DNA of 64,000 nucleotides from the NCBI RefSeq assembly GCF_900291015.1, contig NZ_OLKL01000044.1, positions 1 to 64,000 on the forward strand. The letters are read 5' to 3'. This DNA comes from Pseudomonas persica (GTDB taxonomy: Bacteria > Pseudomonadota > Gammaproteobacteria > Pseudomonadales > Pseudomonadaceae). A program made the translations under genes and the position numbers. A model generated the notes under the pieces. The model did not search any database, was not told the DNA's origin, and saw nothing but the letters and a program-made list of their open reading frames with translations. Positions 7,880-16,005 of the stretch are shown here, piece after piece (the first letter of the stretch is position 1; the number at the start of each line of letters is the position of its first letter).

Positions 7880-9291
7880 CGCCTGATAAAAAAGTCAAAA
7901 TCCTTGCCACCCTTGGTCCTGCGATCAAAGGCATCGACGACATCCGCCAGCTGGTCGAAGCCGGGGTGAACATCTTCCGCCTCAACTTCAGCCACGGCGA
8001 GCACGCCGACCATGCCCTGCGCTACCAGTGGATCCGCGAAGTCGAGCAGCAACTGAACTACCCGCTGGGCATCCTCATGGACCTGCAGGGGCCGAAGCTG
8101 CGTGTCGGCCGCTTTGCCGACGGCAAGGTGCAGCTGCAACGCGGCCAGGCCCTGCGCCTGGACCTGGACAAGACCCCGGGCGACAGCCGCCGGGTCAACC
8201 TGCCGCACCCGGAAATCATCACCGCCCTTGAGCCGGGCATGGACCTGCTGCTGGACGACGGCAAGCTGCGCCTGCGCGTGACTGCCAAGCACAGCGACGC
8301 GATCGACACCGAAGTGCTCAACGGTGGTGAGCTGTCCGACCGCAAAGGCGTCAACGTGCCGCAAGCGGTGCTCGACCTCTCCCCGCTCACCGACAAAGAC
8401 CGCCGCGACCTGGCCTTCGGCCTGGAGCTGGGCGTGGACTGGGTGGCCCTGTCGTTCGTGCAGCGGCCTGAGGACATCGTTGAAGCACGCCAGCTGATTG
8501 GCGACCGCGCCTACCTGATGGCCAAGATCGAAAAACCTTCGGCGGTGGAACAGCTGCAAGCTATCGCTGAGCTGGCAGACGCGATTATGGTGGCCCGCGG
8601 CGACCTGGGCGTGGAAGTGCCGGCCGAAAGCGTGCCGCAGATCCAGAAACGCATCATCGGTACCTGCCGCCAACTGGGCAAACCGGTGGTGGTGGCCACG
8701 CAGATGCTCGAATCCATGCGTTTCTCGCCGGCGCCGACCCGTGCCGAAGTGACCGACGTGGCCAACGCCGTAGCCGAAGGTGCCGATGCGGTGATGCTGT
8801 CGGCCGAGACCGCCTCGGGTGACTACCCGCTGGAAGCCGTGCAGATGATGAGCAAGATCATCCGCCAGGTGGAAAACGGCCCGGACTACCAGGCCCAGCT
8901 CGACGTGGGCAGGCCAAAAGCCGAGGCTACCGTATCGGACGCCATCAGCTGCGCGATCCGCCGGATCAGCGGCATCCTGCCGGTAGCGGTGCTGGTCAAC
9001 TACAGTGAGTCGGGCGCCTCGACCCTGCGTGCAGCGCGCGAGCGGCCACGGGCACCGATCCTCAACCTGACGCCGAACCTGACCACCGCGCGCCGCCTGA
9101 GCGTAGCGTGGGGCGTGCACTCGGTGGTCAACGACCGCCTGCGTCAGGTCGATGAGGTTGTTTCCACTGCGCTGGAGATTGCCCAGGCGCAAGGCATGGC
9201 CAGCCGTGGCGACACACTGCTGATCACTGCCGGTGTGCCTTTCGGCAAGCCAGGCTCGACCAACACGCTGCGGATCGAGACCTTGATCTGA
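7876..9291 (+). CDS. pykF: Pyruvate kinase
   Basis: A 471-residue glycolytic enzyme converting PEP and ADP to pyruvate and ATP. Motifs are KILATLGPAIKG at the N-terminus, LNFSHGEHADH, ILMDLQGPKLRVG at about 60-72, the active-site segment AKIEKPSAVEQL at about 216-227, and the metal/substrate motif ARGDLGVEVP at about 238-247. Overlap with ttuD by ATGA and placement at the end of the glyoxylate operon suggest a dedicated enzyme for carbon arriving as phosphoglycerate. The symbol follows usual Pseudomonas naming; the chromosome normally also carries a second pyruvate kinase elsewhere. Confidence 0.95.
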   Translation: MTPDKKVKILATLGPAIKGIDDIRQLVEAGVNIFRLNFSHGEHADHALRYQWIREVEQQLNYPLGILMDLQGPKLRVGRFADGKVQLQRGQALRLDLDKTPGDSRRVNLPHPEIITALEPGMDLLLDDGKLRLRVTAKHSDAIDTEVLNGGELSDRKGVNVPQAVLDLSPLTDKDRRDLAFGLELGVDWVALSFVQRPEDIVEARQLIGDRAYLMAKIEKPSAVEQLQAIAELADAIMVARGDLGVEVPAESVPQIQKRIIGTCRQLGKPVVVATQMLESMRFSPAPTRAEVTDVANAVAEGADAVMLSAETASGDYPLEAVQMMSKIIRQVENGPDYQAQLDVGRPKAEATVSDAISCAIRRISGILPVAVLVNYSESGASTLRAARERPRAPILNLTPNLTTARRLSVAWGVHSVVNDRLRQVDEVVSTALEIAQAQGMASRGDTLLITAGVPFGKPGSTNTLRIETLI

Positions 9292-9317
9292 GATTGCCGG
9301 GGGCGCTCCGCGCCCCT

Positions 9318-9398
9318 TTCGCGACACAAGGCCGCTCCCACAGGGCCTGCGCTGGCGCAAGGAAATGCGATCCCTGTGGGAGCGGCCTTGCGTCGCGA
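9318..9398. repeat. REP inverted pair (GGCCTTGCGTCGCGA variant)
   Basis: A third REP subtype, TTCGCGACACAAGGCCGCTC facing CCTGTGGGAGCGGCCTTGCG, lies between pykF and the urea transporter. Confidence 0.8.
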
Positions 9399-9500
9399 TT
9401 GGAGGGCGCAGCCCTCCCCGAACACCAATACACCAGAACAGCGGAAAACCCGAGGCCCAAAGAGGCCCACCGCGCCCCATCAACCTCACTGACTGCCCCG

Positions 9501-10382
9501 ATGTACACCAAAAATTTCGTCAACCCGTGCCCCGACTGGGCCACGGCGTTACTCCACGGCTTCAGCCAGGTGCTGCTGCTGCGCAACCCTCTGTGCGGCC
9601 TGTGCTGCCTGCTGGCCATCCTGCTGACCGCGCCCGACCTGGTCGGCGGCGCCCTGCTCGGCGCCCTCGCCGGCCTGCTCACCGCCCAGGCACGCGGCTA
9701 CGATCGCGCCGACCGCCAGGCCGGGCTGTACTGCTACAACGGCGTGCTGATCGGCATCCTGATCAGCGCCGTGCTGCCCTGGTCGGCGATCCTGCCGCCA
9801 CTGATCATTGCCGCCGGCGGCCTGTCCAGCATCATCACCCACCAGTGGCGCAAGCGCGGCGGCAAGCTGCTGATCGCCTACACCGCACCCTTCGTGCTGC
9901 TGGGCTGGGCCACACTGCTGATCGCCAGCCCCACGCCCAGCGGCTTCGTCGAAGCCGACCCGCTGTATGCCCTGGCCCGCGGCTTGGGCCAGATCTTCCT
10001 GCTCGACCAGCCACTGGCCGGTTTGCTGATCACCGTCGGCATGTTCATCGCCAACCCCTATGCGACGATGTGGGCGCTGATCGGTTCGGCCATCGGTGGC
10101 GGTGTGGCGCTGATTGCCGACCAGGCTCAAGCTGCCTGGCTGGGCCTGTATGGCTTCAACGCTGCACTGGCGGCACTGGCCTTCAGCAGGCAAGGCGAAA
10201 AGCCTTGGGTGACACTGCTGGCAATCATTATTGCGCTGACTTTGCAGCCGACACTGAACTTGCTGCCGGTCTCCGGCTTGACAGCTCCCTTTGTTATCGC
10301 CTGCTGGCTGATGCACCTTGGGATACATCTGAAAAACCAGCACCTCGGTCGCCTACGCGCACGCGCTCAACAACGGTACTGA
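9501..10382 (+). CDS. Urea transporter (UT family)
   Basis: A 293-residue inner-membrane channel-type urea transporter. At least eight hydrophobic stretches are visible in two similar halves, as in UT proteins. LLRNPLCGLCCLLAILLTAP and the signature-like GLYCYNGVLIGILISA appear in the first half; GLYGFNAALAALAF appears at the same place in the second. The frame is open from 9294, but the ATG at 9501 starts the homologous part. Its neighbours for glyoxylate use suggest urea uptake alongside ureide/purine degradation, which releases both compounds. The last 89 bp overlap the 3' end of the opposing Rhs fragment. Confidence 0.88.
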   Translation: MYTKNFVNPCPDWATALLHGFSQVLLLRNPLCGLCCLLAILLTAPDLVGGALLGALAGLLTAQARGYDRADRQAGLYCYNGVLIGILISAVLPWSAILPPLIIAAGGLSSIITHQWRKRGGKLLIAYTAPFVLLGWATLLIASPTPSGFVEADPLYALARGLGQIFLLDQPLAGLLITVGMFIANPYATMWALIGSAIGGGVALIADQAQAAWLGLYGFNAALAALAFSRQGEKPWVTLLAIIIALTLQPTLNLLPVSGLTAPFVIACWLMHLGIHLKNQHLGRLRARAQQRY

Positions 10383-11037
10383 GTGGAAGCTCTGTGTATG
10401 TGTTGTCCTGGGCAAGAGTCCGTCGTTGCCCCTCCAAGGTCACAACAGGAAGCTCGGGGCGTATTGTGCGCTTTTCGAAACCCGTCGTTAACGTTATCGC
10501 TGAGCTCCTCGCCCCCTCCCTCCAAGGGATATACAGGTCATTTCTGGTCAAGTATTCACCGGGTACCAAATGCTCACGTGAAGCCCCAATTGGAGAGACA
10601 TCTACAGAAAATCCGACAGCCGTCCTCGCAAACTTGAAGGTAGTCGCACTTGCTCCTTCGACGCGAATGAGATTTAGTGGCCTCTCATCGAGCATCTTGA
10701 AAAACGGTTTGAGAGGCTTCTTTGGAAGCCTGTGCTGCTTAAGCAGTGCCGTTAATCCGGTGCCCGCCCTGCCGCTTGAGTCCACCTTGTTCACCGGATC
10801 GCCATTACAATACATATACGCATTGATTCCACCCTCCGCGAACGGGCTCAGCTCATCAGGGCTATTGAAACGCATCAACCGCGTATTTAGCTGGCGATAG
10901 CCATTGCCCAATGGATAATTGTGTTCGCAGATATCGCGCCAATATCCGCAGAACCCGAGCAGACGGCTGGAGCCACCTGATCGCTCATACCCGTAAGGAC
11001 CATACACAACCACCTCAACTCGAACGCGCGCGCTCAT
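10294..11037 (-). CDS. Orphan RHS repeat-associated core fragment with C-terminal toxin-like tail
   Basis: A 247-residue ORF beginning inside the Rhs core. YGPYGYERSGG, LLGFCGYWRD, YPLGNGYRQLNTRLMRFNSP and NAYMYCNGDPVNKVDSSGR occupy about residues 12-90. Everything N-terminal of this in a normal Rhs protein is missing, yet the ATG at 11037 has a perfect AGGAGG site 4 nt upstream, so it looks expressed. The tail (about 91-247) is an unrecognised polymorphic-toxin-type domain. No immunity gene is visible on either side. The last 29 codons are antisense to the urea transporter, suggesting that the original 3' end was lost at an insertion junction. GC content and codon use differ from the neighbours, consistent with transfer. 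Confidence 0.75.
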   Translation of the reverse strand: MSARVRVEVVVYGPYGYERSGGSSRLLGFCGYWRDICEHNYPLGNGYRQLNTRLMRFNSPDELSPFAEGGINAYMYCNGDPVNKVDSSGRAGTGLTALLKQHRLPKKPLKPFFKMLDERPLNLIRVEGASATTFKFARTAVGFSVDVSPIGASREHLVPGEYLTRNDLYIPWREGARSSAITLTTGFEKRTIRPELPVVTLEGQRRTLAQDNTYTELPLSTVVERVRVGDRGAGFSDVSQGASASRR

Positions 11038-11187
11038 AAAGCCTCCTTTGTGCGAATGGCCAATTGTCGGAGAGTTTTTGGCCCCACAGTACTGGCAATT
11101 CTGTCAGGTGCTCTCGACTGCTCTCACTTGTACGGCCATGGCGCGCCCTCTAGTCTTACTGCCACCGCATTCTTGACCATCAACTCC

Positions 11188-12009
11188 ATGTCCGATTTAC
11201 AAACCTTGCGCGAACGCCTCTACATCATGGTCTTCCAGACCGATACCGTAGCCGGTCGCCGCTTCGACAAGATCCTCCTGCTGATCATCCTGGCCAGCCT
11301 GGTCACGGTGATCCTCGACAGCATCGACGAGGTACACCAGGGCTACGCCGGCCTGCTGGCCGGCATCGAGTGGGGCTTTACCGCGATCTTCCTGGCCGAG
11401 TACCTCACCCGGCTGTACTGCTCGCCCAAACCCTTGCGCTACGCCTTCAGCTTCTATGGCCTGGTCGATCTGCTGGCGATCGTGCCGGGGATCATCGCCC
11501 TGTACTACAGCGACGCCCAGTACCTGCTGATCATCCGCGTGATACGGATGCTGCGGATTTTCCGTGTGCTCAAACTCAGCCCGTACCTCAAGCAGGCCAA
11601 TTACCTGATGGAGGCGCTGCGCGGCAGCAAGCAGAAGATCATCGTGTTCCTGGTGACGGTATCGACCCTGGTAACGGTGTTCGGCACGCTTATGTATGTG
11701 ATCGAAGGGCCTGAGCATGGCTTCAGCAGCATCCCCAAGGGCATCTACTGGGCCATCGTTACCCTGACCACGGTGGGCTTTGGCGACATCGTGCCGCAGA
11801 CCCCGCTGGGGCAGGTGCTGTCATCGCTGGTGATGATTACCGGTTATTCGATCATCGCCGTACCGACCGGGATCTTCACCGCCGAACTGGCCAATGCCAT
11901 GCGCGGGGAGCAACTGCAGCATGATTGCCCGACCTGCAGCAAGAAGAGCCATGAGCATGGGGCGGCGTTCTGCTCCCGCTGTGGGAATGTGCTGTTTCCC
12001 AAGCAATGA
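11188..12009 (+). CDS. Voltage-gated-type potassium channel with C-terminal zinc ribbon
   Basis: A 273-residue six-helix ion channel of the Kv-like superfamily. An S4-like arginine ladder RVIRMLRIFRVLK lies at about 119-131. The pore carries the K+ selectivity sequence TLTTVGFGDIVP at about 192-203. S6 is SSLVMITGYSIIAVPTGIF. After it, the cytosolic tail has CPTC then CSRC, a small four-cysteine zinc-ribbon-like unit. The frame is open from 11050; ATG 11188 (MSDLQTLRERL) begins the conserved part. It stands alone between the Rhs fragment and a REP pair. Confidence 0.9.
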   Translation: MSDLQTLRERLYIMVFQTDTVAGRRFDKILLLIILASLVTVILDSIDEVHQGYAGLLAGIEWGFTAIFLAEYLTRLYCSPKPLRYAFSFYGLVDLLAIVPGIIALYYSDAQYLLIIRVIRMLRIFRVLKLSPYLKQANYLMEALRGSKQKIIVFLVTVSTLVTVFGTLMYVIEGPEHGFSSIPKGIYWAIVTLTTVGFGDIVPQTPLGQVLSSLVMITGYSIIAVPTGIFTAELANAMRGEQLQHDCPTCSKKSHEHGAAFCSRCGNVLFPKQ

Positions 12010-12028
12010 TGTCGTCTGCTCCGGCCCC

Positions 12029-12109
12029 TTCGCGGGTGAACCCGCTCCCACAGGGACTGCACACAGCTCTGGCCTGTGGTGGTCCTGTGGGAGCGGGTTC
12101 ACCCGCGAA
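12029..12109. repeat. REP inverted pair
   Basis: Facing copies TTCGCGGGTGAACCCGCTCC and CCTGTGGGAGCGGGTTCACC. The flanking CCGGCCCC/GGGGCCGG extends the inverted repeat outward to about 12021-12117. It follows the ion-channel stop. Confidence 0.85.
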
Positions 12110-12222
12110 GGGGCCGGCACAGGCGGCATAACCAAAGTGTTTTTTGTTCTTTAACCGCCACAAACCCACCCGCTATAGTCGCAGGCAAACTGCCAACACC
12201 TTCTCGATAACAAGGAAGCAAC

Positions 12223-13227
12223 GTGAAAAAGCTCTTCACCGCCTCGCTGCTCGCCGCAGGCCTTGCCTTGGGCAATTTCGTCCAGGCCGCCCCAACAACC
12301 CTGCTCAACGTTTCCTACGACGTGATGCGCGACTTCTACAAGGACTACAACCCGGCCTTCCAGAAGCACTGGGAAGCCGAGCACAACGAGAAGGTCAACG
12401 TGCAGATGTCCTTCGGCGGCTCAAGCAAGCAGGCGCGAGCGGTGATCGATGGCCTGCCGGCCGATGTCATCACCATGAACATGGCCACCGACATCAACGC
12501 CTTGGCCGACAACGGCAAGCTGCTGCCGGACAACTGGGTGAGCCGCCTGCCGAACAACAGCGCGCCGTTCACCTCGGCCACTGTGTTCATCGTGCGCAAG
12601 GGTAACCCCAAGGCGCTGAAAGACTGGCCCGACCTGCTCAAGGACGGCGTACAGGTAATCGTGCCCAACCCCAAGACTTCGGGTAACGGCCGCTACACCT
12701 ACCTGTCGGCCTGGGGCTATGTGCTCAAGCAAGGCGGTGATGAAAACAAGGCCAAGGAGTTCGTCGGCAAGCTGTTCAGGCAGGCGCCGGTGCTGGACAC
12801 CGGTGGCCGTGCCGCCACCACTACTTTCATGACCAACCAGATCGGCGACGTGCTGGTAACCTTCGAGAACGAGGCCGAGATGATCGCCCGCGAGTTCGGC
12901 CGCGACCAGTTCGAAGTGGTCTACCCGAGCGTGTCGGCCGAAGCCGAGCCGCCGGTTAGCGTGGTCGACAAGGTGGTGGCGAAGAAAGGCACCCAGGCCG
13001 CGGCCGAGGAATACCTGAAGTACCTGTGGTCGCCAGCCGCCCAGGAAATTGCCGCGCAGAACTACCTGCGCCCGCGTGATGCAACAGTACTGGCCAAGTA
13101 CACCGACCGCTTCCCGAAAGTGGACTTCCTGTCGGTGGAGAAGACCTTTGGTGACTGGCGCACCGTGCAGAAGACCCACTTCAATGATGGTGGGGTGTTT
13201 GACCAGATCTACAGCAACAATCAGTAA
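12223..13227 (+). CDS. Periplasmic sulfate/thiosulfate-binding protein
   Basis: A 334-residue solute-binding protein of the Sbp/CysP family feeding a sulfate ABC importer. A Sec signal peptide (KKLFTASLLAAGLALGNFV, cleavage after VQA) is visible. The family blocks LLNVSYDVMRDFYKDYN, VQMSFGGSSKQARAV, NPKTSGNGRY and the C-terminal YLWSPAAQEIAAQNYLRPRD follow. Translation starts at GTG 12223 behind AAGGAAG. No permease or ATPase gene is adjacent, so it must use a transporter encoded elsewhere. Ligand specificity between sulfate and thiosulfate cannot be fixed from sequence. Confidence 0.92.
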   Translation: MKKLFTASLLAAGLALGNFVQAAPTTLLNVSYDVMRDFYKDYNPAFQKHWEAEHNEKVNVQMSFGGSSKQARAVIDGLPADVITMNMATDINALADNGKLLPDNWVSRLPNNSAPFTSATVFIVRKGNPKALKDWPDLLKDGVQVIVPNPKTSGNGRYTYLSAWGYVLKQGGDENKAKEFVGKLFRQAPVLDTGGRAATTTFMTNQIGDVLVTFENEAEMIAREFGRDQFEVVYPSVSAEAEPPVSVVDKVVAKKGTQAAAEEYLKYLWSPAAQEIAAQNYLRPRDATVLAKYTDRFPKVDFLSVEKTFGDWRTVQKTHFNDGGVFDQIYSNNQ

Positions 13228-13250
13228 TTGATGTAGGCAGGGCCGGCCTC

Positions 13251-13331
13251 TTCGCGGCTAAAGCCGCTCCCACAGGGCCCCCACAGCCCTCAGGTTTTGC
13301 GCAGTACCTGTGGGTACGGGTTTACTCGCGA
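13251..13331. repeat. Degenerate REP inverted pair
   Basis: TTCGCGGCTAAAGCCGCTCC faces CCTGTGGGTACGGGTTTACT. Both depart from consensus, marking an older copy between the convergent sulfate-binding and methyltransferase genes. Confidence 0.75.
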
Positions 13332-13351
13332 AGAAGCCAGCAAGGGCAACA

Positions 13352-14281
13352 TCAGACCTGGCGGAATACCAGGGCCTTCAAGCCCCCCGCCGGGTCCACG
13401 TCAGGAAACTCCGGCGGGTTCTCCAGACGCTCGACAAATGCCAACGCCGGCGCCTGCTCCGCCATTCCCTCGATCAGGAACTCCGGCCCGATCCCCGGGT
13501 CGTTCACGCACGCCAGCACCGTCCCGCCCTCGCTCAACAACTCCGGCAGACGCCGCAGGATCTTCGCGTAATCCTGGGTCAGCACAAAACTGCCGCGCTG
13601 GAAGGTCGGCGGGTCGATGATGATCAGGTCGTAAGGCCCGTACTTGCGCACCTTGCCCCACGACTTGAACAGCTCGTGCCCCAGGTACGCCACCCGCGAC
13701 GCATCGTGGCCGTTCAGCCGGTGGTTGTCGCGGCCCCGGGACAACGCCGACTTGGCCATGTCCAGGTTCACCACCTGCTCGGCGCCACCGGCAATTGCCG
13801 CCACCGAGAAACCGCAGGTGTAGGCGAACAGGTTCAGCACGCGCTTGCCCGCCGCCTGCTCGCGCACCCAGCGCCGGCCGTAGCGCATGTCGAGGAACAG
13901 GCCATTGTTCTGCCGCACGCCCAGGTCCAGCAGGTAGGTCAGGCCGTCCTCGACCACCTCGCGCTGCTGGCACGGCTCACCCAGCAGCCACTGGCCCGGG
14001 CTGTCGGGCAGGTAGCGATGCTGGATCAGGATGGCCTGACCTGCCCACTGCGGGCGCTCGGCAAGAGTGCGCAGCATGGCCTCCAGTTCGGCCAGCTGGC
14101 CTTCAGCCGGCTCGCGGAACAGGGCGACCGACAGTATGCCTTGCAGCCAGTCGACGGTGACCTGCTCCAGGCCCGCCCAGCAGCGGCCACGACCGTGGAA
14201 CAGGCGGCGGGTTTCCTGCGGGGCAGGGTCAAGAGCGGCGAGCAGGTGTTGCTCCAGGGTCTGGATCGGCGAAGTCATCAT
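13352..14281 (-). CDS. Class I SAM-dependent methyltransferase (RlmI/RlmK-like)
   Basis: A 309-residue methyltransferase resembling the catalytic domain of 23S rRNA methyltransferases RlmI/RlmK. The SAM-binding motif I region is VLNLFAYTCGFSVAAIAGGA (about 144-163), followed by NLDMAKSALSRGRDNH. Motif IV, IIIDPPTFQRGSF, resembles the DPP(x)F motif of m5C/m2G RNA enzymes. The usual N-terminal PUA domain is replaced by a shorter region. The frame has a TTG at 14290 and ATGs at 14281 and 14278; I take the first ATG, and the ribosome site is weak for all. The actual substrate is not determinable here. Confidence 0.85.
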   Translation of the reverse strand: MMTSPIQTLEQHLLAALDPAPQETRRLFHGRGRCWAGLEQVTVDWLQGILSVALFREPAEGQLAELEAMLRTLAERPQWAGQAILIQHRYLPDSPGQWLLGEPCQQREVVEDGLTYLLDLGVRQNNGLFLDMRYGRRWVREQAAGKRVLNLFAYTCGFSVAAIAGGAEQVVNLDMAKSALSRGRDNHRLNGHDASRVAYLGHELFKSWGKVRKYGPYDLIIIDPPTFQRGSFVLTQDYAKILRRLPELLSEGGTVLACVNDPGIGPEFLIEGMAEQAPALAFVERLENPPEFPDVDPAGGLKALVFRQV

Positions 14282-14334
14282 GGGTCGCAAGCTGGTAAAA
14301 GCGGCATTCTACCCCCTGAGGGCGCTTCGCGCCC

Positions 14335-14419
14335 TATCGCCGGCAAGCCAGCTCCCACAGGTCCTGCGCAAGCTTCGAGACCTGTGCAGTACCTGTGGGA
14401 GCTGGCTTGCCGGCGATAG
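14335..14419. repeat. REP inverted pair (GCCGGCAAGCC variant)
   Basis: TATCGCCGGCAAGCCAGCTC faces CCTGTGGGAGCTGGCTTGCC between the methyltransferase start and the DMT transporter stop. Confidence 0.85.
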
Positions 14420-14433
14420 GCCGCAAAGCAGCC

Positions 14434-15333
14434 TCAATGGCCGTTGACCGCCAGGGTCCTGGGCCGGAACCACCACCCCTGCTGCATCCCCGCCGCCGCC
14501 AACAGGATCAACGCCACCCCCAGCCACTGCAGCGGCGCCAACCGGTGCCCGAACGCCACCCAGTCCACCAGAATCGCCGCAATCGGGTAAATGAACGACA
14601 GCGCCCCGGTCAACGCCGTGGGCAAGCGCTGGATGGCGCTGTACAGCAGCACATACATCAAGCCGGTGTGCACCATGCCCAAGGTGACCAGGCTGGCCAG
14701 CGCTGGCACTTCACCCGGCAACCCGCCAAGCTTGACCCACGGCGCCAGCAACAGCGCACCCGTGGCCACCTGGATAAGTGCGATCAGGTGCGGTGGCGTG
14801 CCGCTCAGGCGTTTGATGATCAACGCCGCAATGGCATAAAGGAACGCCGCCCCCAGCGCCAGCGCAATACCCAGCAAATAGTCCTCACCGCCACCCTGCC
14901 CCGCGCCATGGGCACTGACGATGGCCAGCATGCCGAGGAACGCCACACTCAGCCAGGTAACCTTGGCCAGGGTGATTTTCTCGCCCAGGAACACTGCCGC
15001 CAGCCCCACCAGCACGAACGGCTGCACGTTGTACACCGCCGTGCCGATGGCAATCGACGCCCGCGAGTAGGAAGCGAACAGCAGCACCCAGTTGCCGACG
15101 ATGGCCACACCGCTGGCGATCGCCAGCAGCAACGCCGTGCGGCTGATCACGCCCGGCCGCAGGAAACCGAACCCCGCGCAAATCGCCAGCAAGGTCACGA
15201 CACCGAATACGCAGCGCCAGAACACCACCTCGAGCACCGGCTGGCCGGACACCAGCACGAACCAGCCGATGGTCCCGGAAATCAGCATGGCGGCAACCAT
15301 TTCCAGCGAGCCACGACGCAATGAATTGTCCAT
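14434..15333 (-). CDS. DMT superfamily (EamA) transporter
   Basis: A 299-residue inner-membrane protein with ten hydrophobic helices in two EamA repeats: first half MVAAMLISGTIGWFVL to about 140, second half from LLGIALALGAAFLYAI. PFVLVGLAAVFLGEKITLAK and the C-terminal SFIYPIAAILVDWVAFG are typical end-of-repeat blocks. ATG 15333 follows AGGAGGTGTGAG; the frame runs on to 15369 without support. It is divergent from an Lrp/AsnC regulator that probably controls it, the usual arrangement for amino-acid or metabolite exporters. Substrate unknown. Confidence 0.9.
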   Translation of the reverse strand: MDNSLRRGSLEMVAAMLISGTIGWFVLVSGQPVLEVVFWRCVFGVVTLLAICAGFGFLRPGVISRTALLLAIASGVAIVGNWVLLFASYSRASIAIGTAVYNVQPFVLVGLAAVFLGEKITLAKVTWLSVAFLGMLAIVSAHGAGQGGGEDYLLGIALALGAAFLYAIAALIIKRLSGTPPHLIALIQVATGALLLAPWVKLGGLPGEVPALASLVTLGMVHTGLMYVLLYSAIQRLPTALTGALSFIYPIAAILVDWVAFGHRLAPLQWLGVALILLAAAGMQQGWWFRPRTLAVNGH

Positions 15334-15416
15334 CTCACACCTCCTGTTGACGATGGCCACAGTATGCAAAGGATACCGACAGCCCTTCCAGCGGATAACG
15401 AAGGCAGACTTGCATG

Positions 15417-15439
15417 TTTGCCTTTACTATCAAGGCAAA
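15417..15439. promoter_or_regulatory. Perfect inverted repeat in the divergent promoter (candidate Lrp-family operator)
   Basis: TTTGCCTT, 7-nt spacer, AAGGCAAA: 8-bp arms with perfect symmetry, 28 bp before the Lrp-like start and 84 bp before the DMT start. Its position suits autoregulation plus control of the transporter (inference). Confidence 0.5.
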
Positions 15440-15466
15440 TTACCTGAATGGCCTGATGAGGTGACC

Positions 15467-15904
15467 ATGACCGATGCCATCGACCAATTGCTGATCAACG
15501 CACTGATGGAGGACTCGCGCCGCTCGCTCAAGGCCCTGGCGCAGATCAGCGGGCTGTCAGCGCCCAGCGTCAGTGAACGCCTGCGCCGCCTGGAGGAGCG
15601 CGGTGTGTTGCGCGGTTACACCGTGGAGGTCGACCCGCGCGCCTTTGGCTACCAGCTGCAGGCGATCGTGCGCATCCGCCCGCTGCCCGGGCAGTTGCAG
15701 GAGGTCGAACGGCAAATCATCGCCATTCCCGAGTTCACCGAATGCGACAAGGTCATCGGCGAGGACTGCTTCATTGCCCGGCTGCATGTCCGTTCGATGG
15801 AGCAGCTGGACACCCTGCTCGACCGTCTCTATACGGTGGCCGAGACCAATACCGCAATCATCAAGAAAACCCCGGTGAAACGGCGGTTGCCGCCGATGGA
15901 CTGA
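15467..15904 (+). CDS. Lrp/AsnC family transcriptional regulator
   Basis: A 145-residue feast/famine regulator. The N-terminal winged helix contains DQLLINALMEDSRRSLKALA and the recognition segment SAPSVSERLRRLEERGVLRG (about 32-51). The C-terminal RAM ligand-binding domain includes AIVRIRPLPGQL and a DCFIARLHV strand. ATG 15467 is preceded by GATGAGGTGACC; the long open frame upstream to 15092 is only the shadow of the DMT gene. It is divergent from the DMT exporter with a 23-bp inverted repeat between them. Effector probably an amino acid; not identifiable. Confidence 0.92.
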   Translation: MTDAIDQLLINALMEDSRRSLKALAQISGLSAPSVSERLRRLEERGVLRGYTVEVDPRAFGYQLQAIVRIRPLPGQLQEVERQIIAIPEFTECDKVIGEDCFIARLHVRSMEQLDTLLDRLYTVAETNTAIIKKTPVKRRLPPMD

Positions 15905-15924
15905 GTTTCGCCTGTACGGGCCTC

Positions 15925-16005
15925 TTCGCGGGTAAACCCGCTCCCACAGGATCTCGACCGACCTGAATGCTGTGGGGTACTTGTGGGAGCGGGTTCACCC
16001 GCGAA
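15925..16005. repeat. REP inverted pair
   Basis: TTCGCGGGTAAACCCGCTCC faces TTGTGGGAGCGGGTTCACCC just after the Lrp-like stop. The CCTCTTCGCGG/CCGCGAAGAGG outer arms lengthen the stem. Confidence 0.85.
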
